A DNA stretch of 64,000 nt from Stercorarius parasiticus (taxonomy: Eukaryota > Chordata > Aves > Charadriiformes > Stercorariidae): the NCBI GenBank assembly GCA_013396915.1, contig VWZL01004638.1, positions 1,273,517-1,337,516 of the forward strand, written 5' to 3'. The notes under the pieces are model-generated. The model searched no databases, was not told the origin of the DNA, and was given only the letters and a program-made list of their open reading frames with translations. Positions 23,301 through 37,276 of this stretch are shown here, piece after piece; positions within the stretch are counted from its first letter, which is position 1, and each line of letters starts with the position of its first letter. A program made the translations under genes and the position numbers.

Positions 23301-26168
23301 CATACCATTTATATTAAGCACAAAAGCAGAGCTCTACTTAAGAATTTGTAAGTGAGAACACTCAGGGCATTTTTTTGAATGGTTTTATACCTTTGCAGTT
23401 AAAATACATGGCTATTTCTGACTTGACCAGATAAGGCCTTTGCGGTTCGAGCACTTGTTCAAGAAGTGCTAGACTAACTTTCAATACTCCTTTGGGATTC
23501 ACAAGAAATTCAAATTCACCTCTCCTACATCTTGCAGTGTTGCTTCCCGAGCAAGCGGTCTAATAGATTACTAAGTAAAACAAAGCAGCACAATGAAAAT
23601 CGGTCTTTAACAGCCATCATATCTTTACAAAGTGAGGGTCACTATTGATAAAGCTGCCATGCTTTGGAACCCACCACACATAAAGGAGATAACCCTAGGA
23701 AACTTTTCAGACAGCGCAGCAGCATTTAGCTTGCGCGTCCCAAGCAGTTGTAAGCATGAATTCAGAATGAGATGCTTACCTTAGCTGGGGCAGTGCTAAT
23801 TGCGAGCCCCCACAATAATTAAAAAGTAGACAATTAATAAAAGCATGGGCTACCAGCAACTTGACAGAGTATTTTTGAAATCTTTATTTGGGTTAAAAAC
23901 AAAAATTCTGCTCAAATTTTGTGGATCTGGGTCTTAGACACCACCTGCACAATTGAAGTCACTTGTTTAAAATACTTGTTTCCTTTTTGTCAAACATAAG
24001 CAATATATTAATTAAAATTGCAACATCACCATCAGCTACAGCACATAATTTGCTCTTGCTTTTACAGAATTTTGTGGGCAGCAGTAAAACTGTAAACAAT
24101 TATGCCGATGCCACGCTACTGCTGAGTCAAATGCCTGAAAATAAATCCAAGCATTAAGAAAGTCAGGAAACACCACTATTTGTGGGAAAGCATGACCTAA
24201 AATCTGTTGTTACTGTGGGCAACCATGACCAAAAACTTGAAACTGGGGGAAAATAGTCATGGACTGGAAGCTGGAGATGAATAGCAGACACAAAACTTTG
24301 TCTTCCTTTTTTATTTCTCAAGAGGCTTTGCTATGGGAAAGCAGTTGAAAGCTCCTTCTCATCTCACCCTCAGTATGCAAAGACAAATACTGGCTAAAAC
24401 CAAATCTATGAAGTGCTGAACGAGGATCTGATCAATGCTGGATGCCAAATCTAACAATTGGTATGACAAGGATATTGGGCTTTGCATAAGGTTACGGCCT
24501 CCAAAATTCTGTCTGCCGTGTTTTGAAGATCTCCCTATAAAATTAATTCTTTTATTCAGACCAAGCAGACTGTTCTCCAAGTGGATGATCTTAATGTTTC
24601 TTTTCTTTTCTAAGAGAATTCATTAAAATAACGGTCTCTGTAATAAACTGATTTAGACTGAAGTTTAACAAACTAATGGAGAAGTACTTGACTAAAGTCA
24701 ATGCTAAAGGTGGTACAGGTATTAAATTTATTGTATTTTTGCTTGTGTTCATACAAAATCTGCTAAACAGATTACAAAAGCAAGTGAACAGGATAATACA
24801 ATTTGCCATAGACCTTATCATTGCACTCCAAATATGTGCATTAAGAGCAGAAAAATAAAAAGCTTCAAATCAGATGTTAGAACAAAGGTAGAATTATAGT
24901 AATTACGTGTCAGACTTTTTCATTAAGTACCCCTTAGTATTTTCTTTTTTTTTTTTNACCCTGAAAAGCCTGTAATATTGAGATATTCTAAGTAGGTGGA
25001 GTCCCAACTCCATTTCCAGGCCACACAGAATCCATCTGAAGTACCAGACATTTAAAAATGTCATCTCTAAAAGAAAGTAACATAAAGAACAAAATACAAG
25101 ATAATCTTACCGGTTAACATCTGGTATACGTAACTACTTTTTTTTCCAAATAAGTTCTCCACCAAAAACTACAACATTAACCATGCATATTTCTTTCATA
25201 ACTAAGCATTTCTTATAAATATTACAATTACGTCACAAATGTTCTGCATTATTTATAACATGAGTCTAAGGCCTACTCCTATGGTTAAAATGGCCTTTCT
25301 GCAAATCAGTGAAATATTTTAATTTGGTGCAAGAAGCTGGCAAATGAAACACCACTTCTGGTAGGCAGTCAAACTTTTTAATGCTTTCTACCAATTTGCA
25401 GCCACCCCTGAAGCCATTTCACGATCTTATTTGGAACTACGTCACATTTATATTTACGGTAAGTGTTTCAATATGTTTTAAGAAAGGTTGAAAAGATCAT
25501 TTATCAAAACACTGTTTTCCACTCAAAATGTATTTGGCTGACTCAGTAATTCCCAATTAAATCACATTCATTAGCATTCTGATTGTTCCGTTTTCTCTTT
25601 AACTGTTATTTTCATTTTTGTCCTATGAAGAATCTTTTTTAAACATTATTAACACTGTAAATGATACAGTAAATATTTTTCAGCACACTAGCAAGAGAAC
25701 AACTTACGTATCTTTCCAAAGGAAACAAATTCTGAGAGAAGAATCTATCTATAAGCAACCCAAAAGTCACCAACGTGAAAGGCAATATGACAGCTCAGGT
25801 CCCTGACTTTAACCCTGGAAAATGCTAATATTTTAAGTCTTATAATCTCATTTTATTTGCCTTCATTTCAACAATCTTCTGACAATGATTGCAGCTATTA
25901 AAAGAAAGGCTGCAAATAAGCATTTTCTATTCATTTACAACTCCAAAGTTTACATCGTCTAAGTAAATAAATTGCATGCTTTCAACAGAGATAATAAAAC
26001 TATCATTCATTCAATCAACAATGCATTTTAATCACAGACCTACGCTTATTTCATAACTTGCCCACAATTTCAAAAGCATTTATCATTGTCATCACGTGTA
26101 TTTATTTTTAGACCTCAATCCTGTAAAGATTTATGTACTAGGAACATGTTCCAGTGTTACTTTTTAAT
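20341..26168. other. Non-coding unique sequence
   Basis: AT-rich DNA with no supportable gene. It has an A/T-rich low-complexity patch at about 20400-20440 and poly-T/poly-A patches near 21270-21325. The block at about 23700-23840 has denser CpG and could be a conserved non-coding element. A single N lies at 24957 within a poly-T run. Two opposite-strand frames near 24.4-24.9 kb look like AT-rich chance frames. Confidence 0.6.
24957..24957. other. Single ambiguous base (N)
   Basis: One undetermined base at the end of a poly-T run of about 13 bases, most likely a base-calling or consensus failure at a homopolymer. Confidence 0.95.
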
Positions 26169-26218
26169 TCACAGAATCACAGAATGGTAGGATTGGAAGG
26201 GACCTCTGGAGATCATCG
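26169..26218 (-). mobile_element. CR1 LINE 3' stub, minus orientation
   Basis: About 50 bp of CR1 3' UTR: a CACAGAATCACAGAATGG-type tail complement followed by GGATTGGAAGGGACCTCTGG and AGATCATC. Similarity stops abruptly after AGATCATC, so only the extreme 3' end was inserted or retained. The tail variant (CACAGAATCACAGAA) and GGGACCTCTGGAGATCATC differ from the copies at 3.35 kb and 62.97 kb, indicating a different CR1 subfamily. Confidence 0.9.
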
Positions 26219-29200
26219 AAGCCATGATTTGTATTTTAAATTCGTAATACGTACTTCAAACTCTGAAATAGAATTAAATTATGATGGAATGTATTTCAGT
26301 TTTTTACAGTAAGTTAAAGTAAATTCAGTAAACTATTTTCAGTGGGTTTTGATTTTTTGATTTAAAATATTTAGAAGGTCTATCACTTCTTTTCTTGGTT
26401 TCAGATGGTAAGAAGACAGATGTGGAAACCACGGCTGCTTTTGGCTACAGACAGAAACGATGATCAATGGTTTAATGTGGACTCTGAAATTTACAGAATG
26501 GGCACACACCTTATAAGTTCGAACAAGAAAATCAGTTAAAGACTCAGAAATGCATTGCCATTTCTCGGCCTGAAAAAACTAGGAGCTGGTACAATAATAC
26601 ACCAAAGCAGAGCCAACAGCTGGCCCACGAGGCTACAGCAGTCATCTCTTCCAACCTGTGGAGGATATCAACTCACAGCCAGCTCTTCAAAAACAAAGTT
26701 CACCCCTTTGTTATGTAAAGTCAGGCTCTTTTTTCCATCTAGGTACTCTCTTCTGATAGCCAAGGACCTTGGATCTCACGGATCCACAAGTTAAGCAACT
26801 ACACTGCCTTTAACAAGGCAAACACAGTAATTTGTAATGCACAACTAACAAAGATTGTACACATGTCCCAACGGTTAATTAAAACATTCATAAGGTGACA
26901 ATGATTTTGTGTTACTGACATAAATGTTCCCTTTGAATTAACACAAATGTTAGCATTCATATACAACTTCCGTAGATATTTAAAAATGCTACCACAGAAA
27001 CAAAACTGAATTTGGGCATGCTGCATCTTTTAAACTATTTTGTACCTCAGCTGAAACTCAGCCTGTGAGGCACTATGGTGCAAACAGGTGAACTTCACCA
27101 TACTGGAATAACCACTTAAAGCAAACACAGAAAGGTAAGAGAAACATTACAGGAATATTTCAGCAAAACAAGTCTGACCATCTCTCATAATTATCTGCAC
27201 AAATCAACCAGAAAAGAAGATAGAACCTGCATTGTTTAGCAAAGCTTATTATACTCTTTGCTTCAGACTTGTAAAATAACCAAACCCATCTATTTTAATT
27301 TCACAAAAAAATGTACGTAGCATTAGCATAAAGTATTTAAGGGATTTTATATCTTAACGATTTTTTTTGTATAGTATTAAAATCCAAAAATTATGTAATT
27401 TTTAATTATAGACCATTCATAAATAATCCTATAGCAGAAATCATATTTGAGAGAAGTAAAGACCAGAGTCCTCATGATATTGTAAGCATATCAAGGGAAA
27501 GAAAAGGCAAAACAGATTTTTTTAATGAAGGATTTGTAGACTGTGAGGCAAACGGCTGCAGATTTAAAGAGTAAAAATGGGGATGGAAGAAGATACGGCA
27601 AAATGGAGAGTGGTTCAGTGGAACACGAGGAGAAGGCGAGAGGGAAAGTAAATCTTGCCAAGAAAATGGGATGACCACTAAACAGACCTAGAGAAAATGA
27701 AAGGAAATGTGTTTAGAAAGTAGATCACAGACACCGAAAGAAACCCTGGGACTAGAATGTCACCTGTTCCCTCACAGCAGGCAGGGGACCGAAGACGGGC
27801 AGAAGAAAGCAGGAGAGCTATCTGTTCTTGATAAAATTTTCTCTTTGGCTGTGAGACAATCAGACATAAATTAGAAGCAATGTCTTTTCCCTCCTAAAAA
27901 GCACCCTAATGGGATTAATGCGTAAAATTTTAAAACCAATCCAAATCACACTGAACATAGTTGAGAATAACTCAGATAGTTGAGTACTCTCCTACATGAG
28001 AGTAATACATTCTAATTTTTTAGAGTTTGCAGCTCGGAGTAATAGCAATTGAGCTCTCTGGCTTACATTTATTGCATGTAGGAAGGTGCTTGTACTGATT
28101 TGAAAAGAGCGCTAAGTGAAAGTTATAGCACTTTGGTTAAAGCATGTCATGGCTATTGTCCAAAAGGACCTGAGCACTGCTCTTATCTCTAATTAAAATA
28201 TAAAATTTGATCCTCTGTATCTGTCAATTTAGAAAACATACGACTTCTGAAGCATCAAAGGATACCGCAAGTAGAAAACGCATTAGAGCTCAGAACAGCA
28301 ACAACTGCCAGAGAGACGTCCTGCAGTTCATCATCTCAGAGTTAATATGTTGTCATTGCAGCAGGAGCATACAGTGAGCATACTTGCAAAAAATAAACCA
28401 GGCAAAAAATACTTCAGGAAACAAATGGCACTTGACAACATACTTTTCTTTTATATGCGTATATGAAAGAGAGCAGGAGAGATGGAAAGACACAACAGGA
28501 GAGTTAACATCCTAAGTAAAAGAAGGGGAGTGCGCATATTTTGCTTAACATTCATGATAGTTTTTCCTAGAAGGTGGTCTCTTATACAACTGATTTGTGG
28601 AGTTCTGCCAAGGACTAATGAGGCAAAATACTTTCACCCATGGGGATACTCTTCTTTTTAGGTTAAAAAGAAACAGAAAACTGAAGAGTGGTCAAAAAAA
28701 CTGCTCCTCCAGTCGGCCTTCAGCAACATCTCCACTGCAGGACACATCAGCGTGGACTTTTCCATAGTAAGGAACAATTTTATATGCAAAGCATCTCATG
28801 TGTCTATGGACTATTAGGCTATATCTTGAATTACTGGTAATTATTTTATGTAAAAACATATTTCGTAAGATCATAATTTTGTGCAAGAGTCTTGCATAAA
28901 GGTGCAACTGTTTGAACCAGAAAGTGCCTTTATGTTCCATAAAAGTACAATGGAACCGCTACAAAAGCAATCTGGCCTACCAGCATGAAGTGGGCCTCAC
29001 CTACAGTCCTCTAAGGTTCAAAACGACCAAAGGCCATTTATCCCACTACTAAAAGGTTCCACCCATTTACAGATCAGTGATTTTATACAAAATATCAGAA
29101 GCCAAATCACACGCCATCACAGATGTGCACAGAAATTTCAAGACTAACTTCATGATTGCCTGGAGGACTCCTCCTCCACCCAGGAACTGGTTAGAAAGAA

Positions 29201-29329
29201 ATGTTGCAATATTCACATTTGCTGAAATGATGAAAGAGCAGTGAGGGATGATGGAGTATACGACTTTGGAATTTAGACTATGATTTAGTGTATTTTGCAT
29301 GAACAAAGCATTCTGAAATCAGCGCCTGC
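26219..29329. other. Non-coding unique sequence
   Basis: No gene or recognised repeat. Frames of 60-82 codons occur on both strands without recognisable domains. The part around 28060-28380 is mixed in composition and free of repeats, and may contain regulatory sequence, but nothing specific can be named. Confidence 0.6.
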
Positions 29330-29570
29330 CACATGGATCGCTGGTGATTCAGAAAATATTTCAGTGGAAAAGATATACACATAGGCCCTTGTTAGCATTT
29401 TGGCAACAGATCACTGCAGTTTTTCTGCCAGACGTGCAAAAGCTGAACTGGCATAACATCATGCTACACAGTGTATGTCCTGCACGTATCTTTCAGCTGT
29501 GATTGCTCTGGTATAACAAATGGCGTCTGAGAACCCATAAATATCAGTAAACAGTTCCAGCCTACTAATA
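29330..29570. promoter_or_regulatory. Candidate conserved non-coding block
   Basis: Repeat-free block with balanced composition, several CpGs and no long open frame, lying just left of the AAAAT microsatellite. The texture resembles vertebrate conserved non-coding elements. No specific factor or target gene can be inferred. Confidence 0.2.
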
Positions 29571-29673
29571 GCTTGTCTCTCTCTTTAATTTGGCATTTGG
29601 TACAAATAATCAGGCTGTTTCTGCTGTTCTGAACAGAGAGTATTTGCTTTTGGGAAAGATAGACAGAAAGACA

Positions 29674-29739
29674 TAAAATAAAATAAAATAAAATAAAATA
29701 AAATAAAATAAAATAAAATAAAATAAAATAAAATAAAAA
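29674..29739 (+). repeat. (AAAAT)n pentanucleotide microsatellite
   Basis: About 13 perfect tandem units of AAAAT/AAATA, followed by a decaying A-rich tail to 29760. There is no adjacent LINE or SINE body that would make it a retroposon tail. Long perfect arrays like this are usually length-polymorphic. Confidence 0.97.
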
Positions 29740-32700
29740 TTAAAAAAAGAAAAAAAAAAGACATAATTCAAAAAGAGAAAGATGCCCAACTTGGTTTTTC
29801 TAAAACCAGTGAATATATGCGGAATTCAACTCCTGTGCAACAAAATGTACATGTAACTGAATGATTGAGTGCAACTAGGATAAAACAGATGGCTTGACTT
29901 TCTGCTGCTACTTCCAAGCAGGAAACATTAACAGCCACATGTTCTCCATAGGCCACTAGGAGAGTTGGGGCGAGACCTGTGGCAAACCCTCTACTTCAGT
30001 ACGACCTACTTTCATTTTTATCCGTGTTGCTGTTGCAAGCCCAGCAGCATATACAGGAGAAGTCTAAATCTTCTTCCATCCAGTGCTCAAGCTCATTAAG
30101 TGTCACAAAATGTTTCCAAATGGAGAAAGCAGAAAGGGCAAGGTTCATAATAGGATTTACAGAACAAAACTTCCCTTTCACTCACTGTAACTTGGGAGAA
30201 CACTTACAACATGATGAAAAAAAAAAAAAACACCAAAACCCAACCCTAAATAAACAGTGCACGAAGTTCAGTCATCTGACTGCCCTAAAAGCTCTTAAAC
30301 AAAACTGATAAAGCTAACCTATTAATCCTCCAGCAGGACTACTGTAGAAATAATAATTTATGCAGCCCCCCTGGTTACTCTGATGTCTTTATCTGTGGAA
30401 GTGCAGTGACCCCTAAACGTCTTTGACCTACTAAGTGCTAACAGATCAAACACTCAACAGCTTTTAATATATTTTCAGATTTAAGAGTCCTTCTAATCAG
30501 ATGCTGACTCTTGAGTTCTCCAGAAATGAATATTTCATAATACTCAGCCAAATACTGTTACAGTCAGAAAGTATCAACACCCGTGGATTATATGCAATAT
30601 ATTCTCTGCGTACAATTATAATAATTTTCTTTCCAAAATTCTCATAATTTGGCAATATCAAGTGATTGGCAGGAATAAGGCCAGGCATGGTAATAATACT
30701 TAAATAATAAATTACTCTGAAAAATATATGGAAATTATTTCCTACAAAATATTTCTTTATACCTGAAAGGTACACTTAATATATTACATTCAGAAGTTTA
30801 TACTGACAGGAAGTATGAAGTGAAATGTTGAACTTTTTTGACTGAAATTCCATGTCTGTATGTTTATCATACTGGCAAGGAAATAAATTATTTTTACCAC
30901 AGCTCCAGATGTGGCATCATTTTACAAAAATAAACATATTTAACTATAAATTGACCTACTCTACTGTATTAAAATAAATAAAAAAATTATTTAGTAGTGC
31001 AATCAAACAAAAGCAGAGCGGAAATGAATGTTAAAGATTATCCAATACAAAAACATAGTGACTCTAAAAGAGACTATTTTCTTAGGTTTTTGTTTTCAAT
31101 TATCAAAGCAAAAAGTAACAGGATCAATCTACCCAAGGATAATAATCACTTTAATTTTTATAAAATACTTATTCACATTAATATTCAGTTCTGCAAGTTT
31201 CCTTTACGTGATAACCAATGGTTTATAAGGGTTTCGTAAGGAAGAATAAAGAAAAGATCAAGACAATGGTTCGTTACAAGCCACTAAAATCTATCTGAGG
31301 AGAAAGACTGCCATTCACTGCAGTAAAGTATCCTAACCATAACCCAGCAGATCCTCCTTGCTTTGATTCGCTTCTACTGTCATGGGAAGTACAACGTTAT
31401 TTCAAGTCTGTCACTACCTGGCAGAAATTAAATGTTAATACTGTTTAATGACTCATTTTCCAGTTAATCTACTACTTGAATGCAAAAATACTGCGCTAAG
31501 TAAAATCCTTCCAAACATGCATAGTTAATAAATCCACAGTATTCAAAATAGGGATTGAGAAGGCAAACACAATTTGCAATGTGTGCCAGTAAGTAGCTTA
31601 CCTTCTCATGAACTCAGATTTGATGATTGTTTCATTGGTTTTTCAAGCCAAAAATTGCTTGCACTTTAGCAGTTTGCCAGAGGGAAAACAAAGTCTAGTA
31701 TCTTATGAAGTGCAACAACTGAAGAACAAGCAAGTGCATATTTGAGTGAAACAATTATACAATGTCACTAAGCTGAGTTAACAAATAAAATAACCAATTC
31801 TCTTTAAAAGATGCTCACCGATATTTTTATTACGGAAAATGCACTACCTTTTGAACATTTTATTGAATTACTTTTGTCCGAGCAAATTTTAATAATACAA
31901 CTTCAAATGGAAAAATAAGCTTGAACTTTGAGGTTCGTTTCCCTTCCACACACACTGGGAGGATTACGAAAAATTCACAGCCTGACTTATCCTTATTGTC
32001 TCATCTTGCTGAAACGAAACTAACTGCCTGCATTCGCTCACAATAGCTGTCTAAAAGGAAAGCTGTTAAAGAAGAAAGCCTTCAACACATGATTTGCCAC
32101 TACATACCTCAGGTTGTGACTTGCATTGAACAGGCTTGCAGGCTTCACTGAACCTCCTTCATCATAAGTGTAGAAATAGGGTCCCAGAAGAAAAGAAACA
32201 GATAACAGCACCCATATTCTCTCTTTCTAATGTATAGAACAAGCACTGCTTGGAAACCAGAAGGGGGACTTGAGTTTCGATCTTTTGCTGAAGAATCCCC
32301 TCTCTGAAACCTGGATTTATAACTAATAAATATATTTATAACTAATGAAGTTGTCCCAACTGGTATTAGAGGTAGTAGGACTCTCTACTTTCTATGACGG
32401 TAGCATCTTCTGCATTTCTGGGATTTATATGGACTGAGAAAATAGCAGGAAGCACAAATAAGTAACTCCTTTGACATCTGTATCTCAACAACAGTTATAC
32501 ATTCACACTAACTAAATGATTTTGTTCAAAGTTACTTCAAGAAAATTAGCAATGTGAAAAGTAGCCCATAAAGATGATACTGATTTCCACAGCTATCTAC
32601 TCAACACTTCACATAGTCTGTGTTCAAAATATAAACTTATTTTTAATTGTTAGTGATTAATTAAAACAGAGGTTTTTCCAATTAAACGTAGCCAGTCACA

Positions 32701-32949
32701 TGGGAAGATTTTTCTAAGGCAAAAGGGGAACTTTATCGAAACCTGCAGGCAGGTAAGTGCAGCCTTCACTTGTGCATTTGAAAGCATCACTCCAGTAAAG
32801 CTCTGATGAAAATAAACATGAAATACGTCTGAACGTTGTTGTTGACTGCTGTGAAGAAAGGAAATTACATATTTCACTAACACTGCAAACGCAACAATCC
32901 TCATACTAACCTAAAGGAAGCCTGCTGCAGTAGGCCTGTCATGGGAAAA

Positions 32950-33180
32950 TCATAATGGCTACTAAGTTCAGGAGCTTTAATTGTTCTCCTCCAGGGCTGC
33001 AGGGCTCGCTTGGAAGAGCGGCGTGCCACCCATCCCTGAGGATGACTGCTCCTCCTGCTGAATGGCAGGGAGAGATTGCTGCAGGGCTGTGGGCTGTGAC
33101 GCCTCTCACTCAGGAGAGTTGCCATCGCTGTTCACAGACTTCCAAGACGTTTTGGATTTGTATAAATAGAGGCAAAGGAA
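32950..33180. promoter_or_regulatory. GC-richer candidate regulatory block
   Basis: A local GC and CpG rise inside very AT-rich flanks, with repeated CTGCAGGGCT-type words (near 32996 and 33079) and CTCCTCCTGCTG. A 104-codon plus frame and a 74-codon minus frame overlap here, which is expected when GC rises and stop codons thin out. I recognise neither protein and see no convincing splice sites. A conserved non-coding element is the simplest reading; an unrecognised exon cannot be excluded. Confidence 0.2.
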
Positions 33181-36100
33181 TAAAAGCCAAATGGAGGAAA
33201 ACAGCACACAAGGAAGTCTTATTAAAAAGCAAATTTCCTAGGCTGTCATTTCATCAACAACGTCCTTAGTTACACACAGAGAACGAACAACAAGATTTGA
33301 AACTAGCAATACATCACATATGACATTATTCTAGTTGTTACAGGTATTGAATCAGTTTTAGATTTACTGGATGGGAGGCAGTAAAAAAATTCACTTCTAG
33401 ATTGCCTTCTCAGAAGGTACGTACATCAAGAACTACAAACAGATGAAGGAAAAGCATACCAACAGAGGAGAAATCACGCTAATTTCAGCAAGCCAAGGAC
33501 AAAGGGCAGGATGTCAAGCAAGATAAAAACTAAAATTCATTTGTGCAAAAACTCTCTCTTGCCATATTAAGTAGTGATTACATCTTGGCAATGTTCACAG
33601 GCAGAAACGAGACCGTTTACAGCAAAAAAAATGACACTGTCCAGTTCACAACCAAGGCACACTTGTAAAGATCTGGCTAAAAGGAAGTTGTTTTGTTCTG
33701 GCTCATTTGAGGTGGGCAGCTGCAGGAGACAAAACTGATGTCTCTTCAAATATTTGAATTCAGAAAATATATTTTTGGACTTGAAAGAATGTACTTTCCA
33801 AATCCTGGAAAAAATGGCTTTTCCTCTAGATGAAAGGGGCAAAGCTTAGAACAGAGTAATAGACTTGAAATATTTGGCTTTTCTGTCTAGCAAGCAGACG
33901 TTTTCTAAAGTATTGCCAGGGTGTAAAAGACAGTCTGGTGAGTGCTAGCACCACAAGCAAGTGGTTGAACCTGTGATCTTAGCCAAATATCTTGTAGTGA
34001 GTCCCAGAAAGTGGTATGGTGGAAATCCAGAGCACAATACAAAAACCTTCCGCTTTTTCTATGTATTAAGTCTCGCCCAATATCCTGCCTGGTTTTATAT
34101 CCCATTTAAAAGCAGATAAAACAAAGAATACCTATCATTTATACCACCTCTACTCAGCAAAACTTTTGATTCTGCTACCTTAACATCAAGAATGGTATTG
34201 AAATAAGATCCATCACAAAAAGATTGTTGACACTGTGTGTGAAGCAACGCCTTTTGTGCAAAAATATAAAATATCACCATCAGTAACTACACAGTAATCA
34301 CATTTCTTTTGTGTTGTTAATGACTTCCCATGATGTGGATATAACCGAATGCATGCTCAGTGCTTATGCGCTAATATTAGTTTCTTCCAAAAATACATTC
34401 AGATATTATTGACACAAGCATTTAACCTTTAGGTGACAAAACAGGATATTTCTCTGTAGTAAATGTTATTACATTAATTCACTGATAACCAAATTTGCAT
34501 GAACTATGACTCTGAAACAAGTAAGAACTCTATGATTCTAAGAAAGATGGAAGGTAAGTATTACTTGTATTGGCCTCTAAGTTGAAGTACTTTTGAAATA
34601 GCCTTTTAAAAAATTAAATACCACAGAAAACAGAAAACAATTAAAACAAAATCAACTATGACATTAAAGAAAATTTATCTTTAGTAAATGAAAATTATTT
34701 AACCGTATTAAATGAAATGACAAACAGTTTAATTCTATTTTAGTAAGAAATAAAAATCACATATATTTCAGGATAATTAATAGAGTCTGGAAAAGTGATC
34801 CAAACTATTATATGCTGTCTTCCATATAATTTATGTATTTTAAAAACCATACTATAATTTTCTCCCCCGCTGTAAAATAAACATGAAATGTCTTCATCTG
34901 ACATTCAGCATAAGTGAAGACCTTCAGATAAGAATCGATACTGTTGAGATTTTCCTCTTCATTTCAGTAGGTGATGACAAGTCAGCCAGAAAGCAATTGC
35001 AGTAAGCTGCACACATGCTGGAATTGCAACCAAGTTCAGTTTTATTGTACTTCAGGGCCCACAGTGTTTACACCATACCATCAATTTTCTCTTATTATAA
35101 TATTATCAAAATTCAAAACACAACACTGATGTACCTCAGACACGAATGCTACTCAACCTAAATAGTAATACTTTGCGGTAACCTGCATATTTTTGTAACA
35201 AACCTAAGCAGTAAAAACATAATAAAATCTTGAGGTAACTTCTTTATTCTTCAAAAGACAAAGATATTTCTCTCTTGGATGAGACCAACAAATCCAGAAA
35301 GAACAAGCTGAGCCAAATGAAAAACTGGCAAGGAAGCTTAAAGGGCATAAATTTAGCAGAGGTGAAGAATGCTTAGTCTCAATTTGAGAGTGTACGCACA
35401 GGTGCATGGGCACACGCATACGCACACACAAAAGATCTTTTCTTTATAAGGCTCGTGCTTTATTCTCCAGGCTTAAACATGGCACCTCGCTAACTGAGTG
35501 ACAAGCCATCACATCAAGATACAATGTCTCTGGCTTGCCTGACCAAATACTGCCTACACTCTGAATTGCCAGAAAATGGTTTCTGCGAGATGAAAGTCTA
35601 TCTGAAATTGCTAGTTGAAAATTCTATCTCACGCTCAGTGAGCAGACAAAAAATACTGAACATGCTCGAAAATGAGCACATTCAGCTGTATCTTCCTTGC
35701 ATTATTTTACATAAATATTGGATTTTGGGTTTTGACGATGCTTACTTGGGTTGGGCTTTTTTGACAAAAAAAAAAAAAGTCATTAAGTTGAGGCAAGCAT
35801 GGGAGACACGGAGATAGACAAAACCGACATTTGCTCTTATAAACTAGAATCCACTATTTGAATGCAAAGCGTTAGCCAGGAAAGGGAGACAGCAGATTCT
35901 CATGGGATTATTTCATACCATAGTACCGCCCAAACTTTATCCAATTCCTTGCTAGGCAAGTTTTCACAGTTCAGTAATGAGAACCAGCCTACCTACTTGG
36001 CCCAAGATGAGTGCCCATCAGGTGCTGAGAGCCCTATGAACAGAGCAACAAGAACCTAAATATTCATATGGGCATGAACACTGATTAGTTGGCAACACAC

Positions 36101-36318
36101 TTTCAGAAGTTATTTTGTCCAACTTAGATAATCAACCACTCATCTAAATGCCCTCTAAGGAATTTCTAAATTTACACAAGACACACATCCATGTATAGCA
36201 GGAGGCCCCAACCTTCTACCTTAAAGTCCACCTTTGTTTGTGAAGCATTTGTGAAATTCCACAATTACTCTTTCAGAAATGTACTTATCAAAAATGCTCC
36301 ACTAATAGGGATAAATAC

Positions 36319-36339
36319 AAACCAACCAACCAACCAACC
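36319..36339 (+). repeat. (ACCA)n microsatellite
   Basis: Five tandem ACCA/CCAA units. A similar shorter tract occurs at 63117-63135. Confidence 0.9.
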
Positions 36340-37202
36340 TAATTACTGGACCTTCAAATTCAAACCAGAATCTAACATCCAAGTTCTAGATTCTTCACTT
36401 TGCATACCCTAATCAAAGTTTTAGAATTTTTTTTTTCCCCTTCAGTGATAACTTTACTGTCCACAAAAGTTTGCCCTTGTGATGCTGGAATAGCAACCTT
36501 GATATCAGTGATGTTACCTAACGAAACTTCATGTTAATCTCGCTGGCCAAAAAACAACATAACTCTTACATAGCAGCTCAACAATCTAGAAAGCAGATTT
36601 GAAAAGACAAGTCCATTTTTCCGGAAGTGAGGATCCACACAAGCTCTATGACTTACTCAGACTCAAAACTCTGAGAAGTTCATAAAAGCAGCATATAGGA
36701 AAAGTTATTTAGAAAAAAAAACCACTGGGTGTAACATTAAAATTTAGGAAGACTTCAAAACATGAATAGGTCTCTCTAATAGATCAATGGAACCTTACTA
36801 TCTATGAAAGTACTATGCATATTAAAATTATTAGCAGCATGAAATTAGTTATCAATTATGTGGAAGATATAAGTGTACAATCTGTAAATGTAATCTGTAT
36901 GCATTAAGACATATAAGTAATTACTACAATGATAACACAATTTCTAGCTGTATTTTTAATTATCTTATTGTGCAAGTTCTTACTTCCATTAATAAACAAT
37001 CATGTATTCTGAAAAGAACACAGAAAAACTTTTACAATCCACTTTGTACAAAAAGTCTGTAATTCAGTAGCGAAAATAAGATTTTTTTTTTTAAATTACA
37101 AATATTGTAAGAAAAAAATTTTGAAAGCTACTTCTTTATATGTTTTCTGTCTCCAAGCTTTCATCTTCTTTAGGCTGAATACCTATATTATTCCTATCCC
37201 TT

Positions 37203-37276
37203 AAGGGAAAAAAAAAGAAAAAAAAGGAAGGAAAAAGCCAACAAAGAAGAAGGGAGGGAGAGGAGGAGGGAGGGAG
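37203..37276 (+). repeat. Purine-only tract with GGG runs
   Basis: A stretch of 35 purines (37203-37237, A-rich with AAGG words) and a second purine stretch (37244-37276, AGGG/AGG-rich) are separated by a few pyrimidines. The second half has GGG at 37252-37254, 37256-37258, 37268-37270 and 37272-37274. A quadruplex with one long loop is conceivable, as is triplex DNA, but neither is demonstrated. Confidence 0.85.

Larger units (their letters stand above)
29761..37190. other. Non-coding unique sequence
   Basis: No gene is supported. The block around 32950-33180 is GC-richer and has 74- and 104-codon frames on opposite strands, neither recognisable. An (ACCA)n tract lies at about 36319-36339 and a CA/TG-rich alternating patch at about 35390-35430. 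The remainder is AT-rich with stop codons in all frames. Confidence 0.6.
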
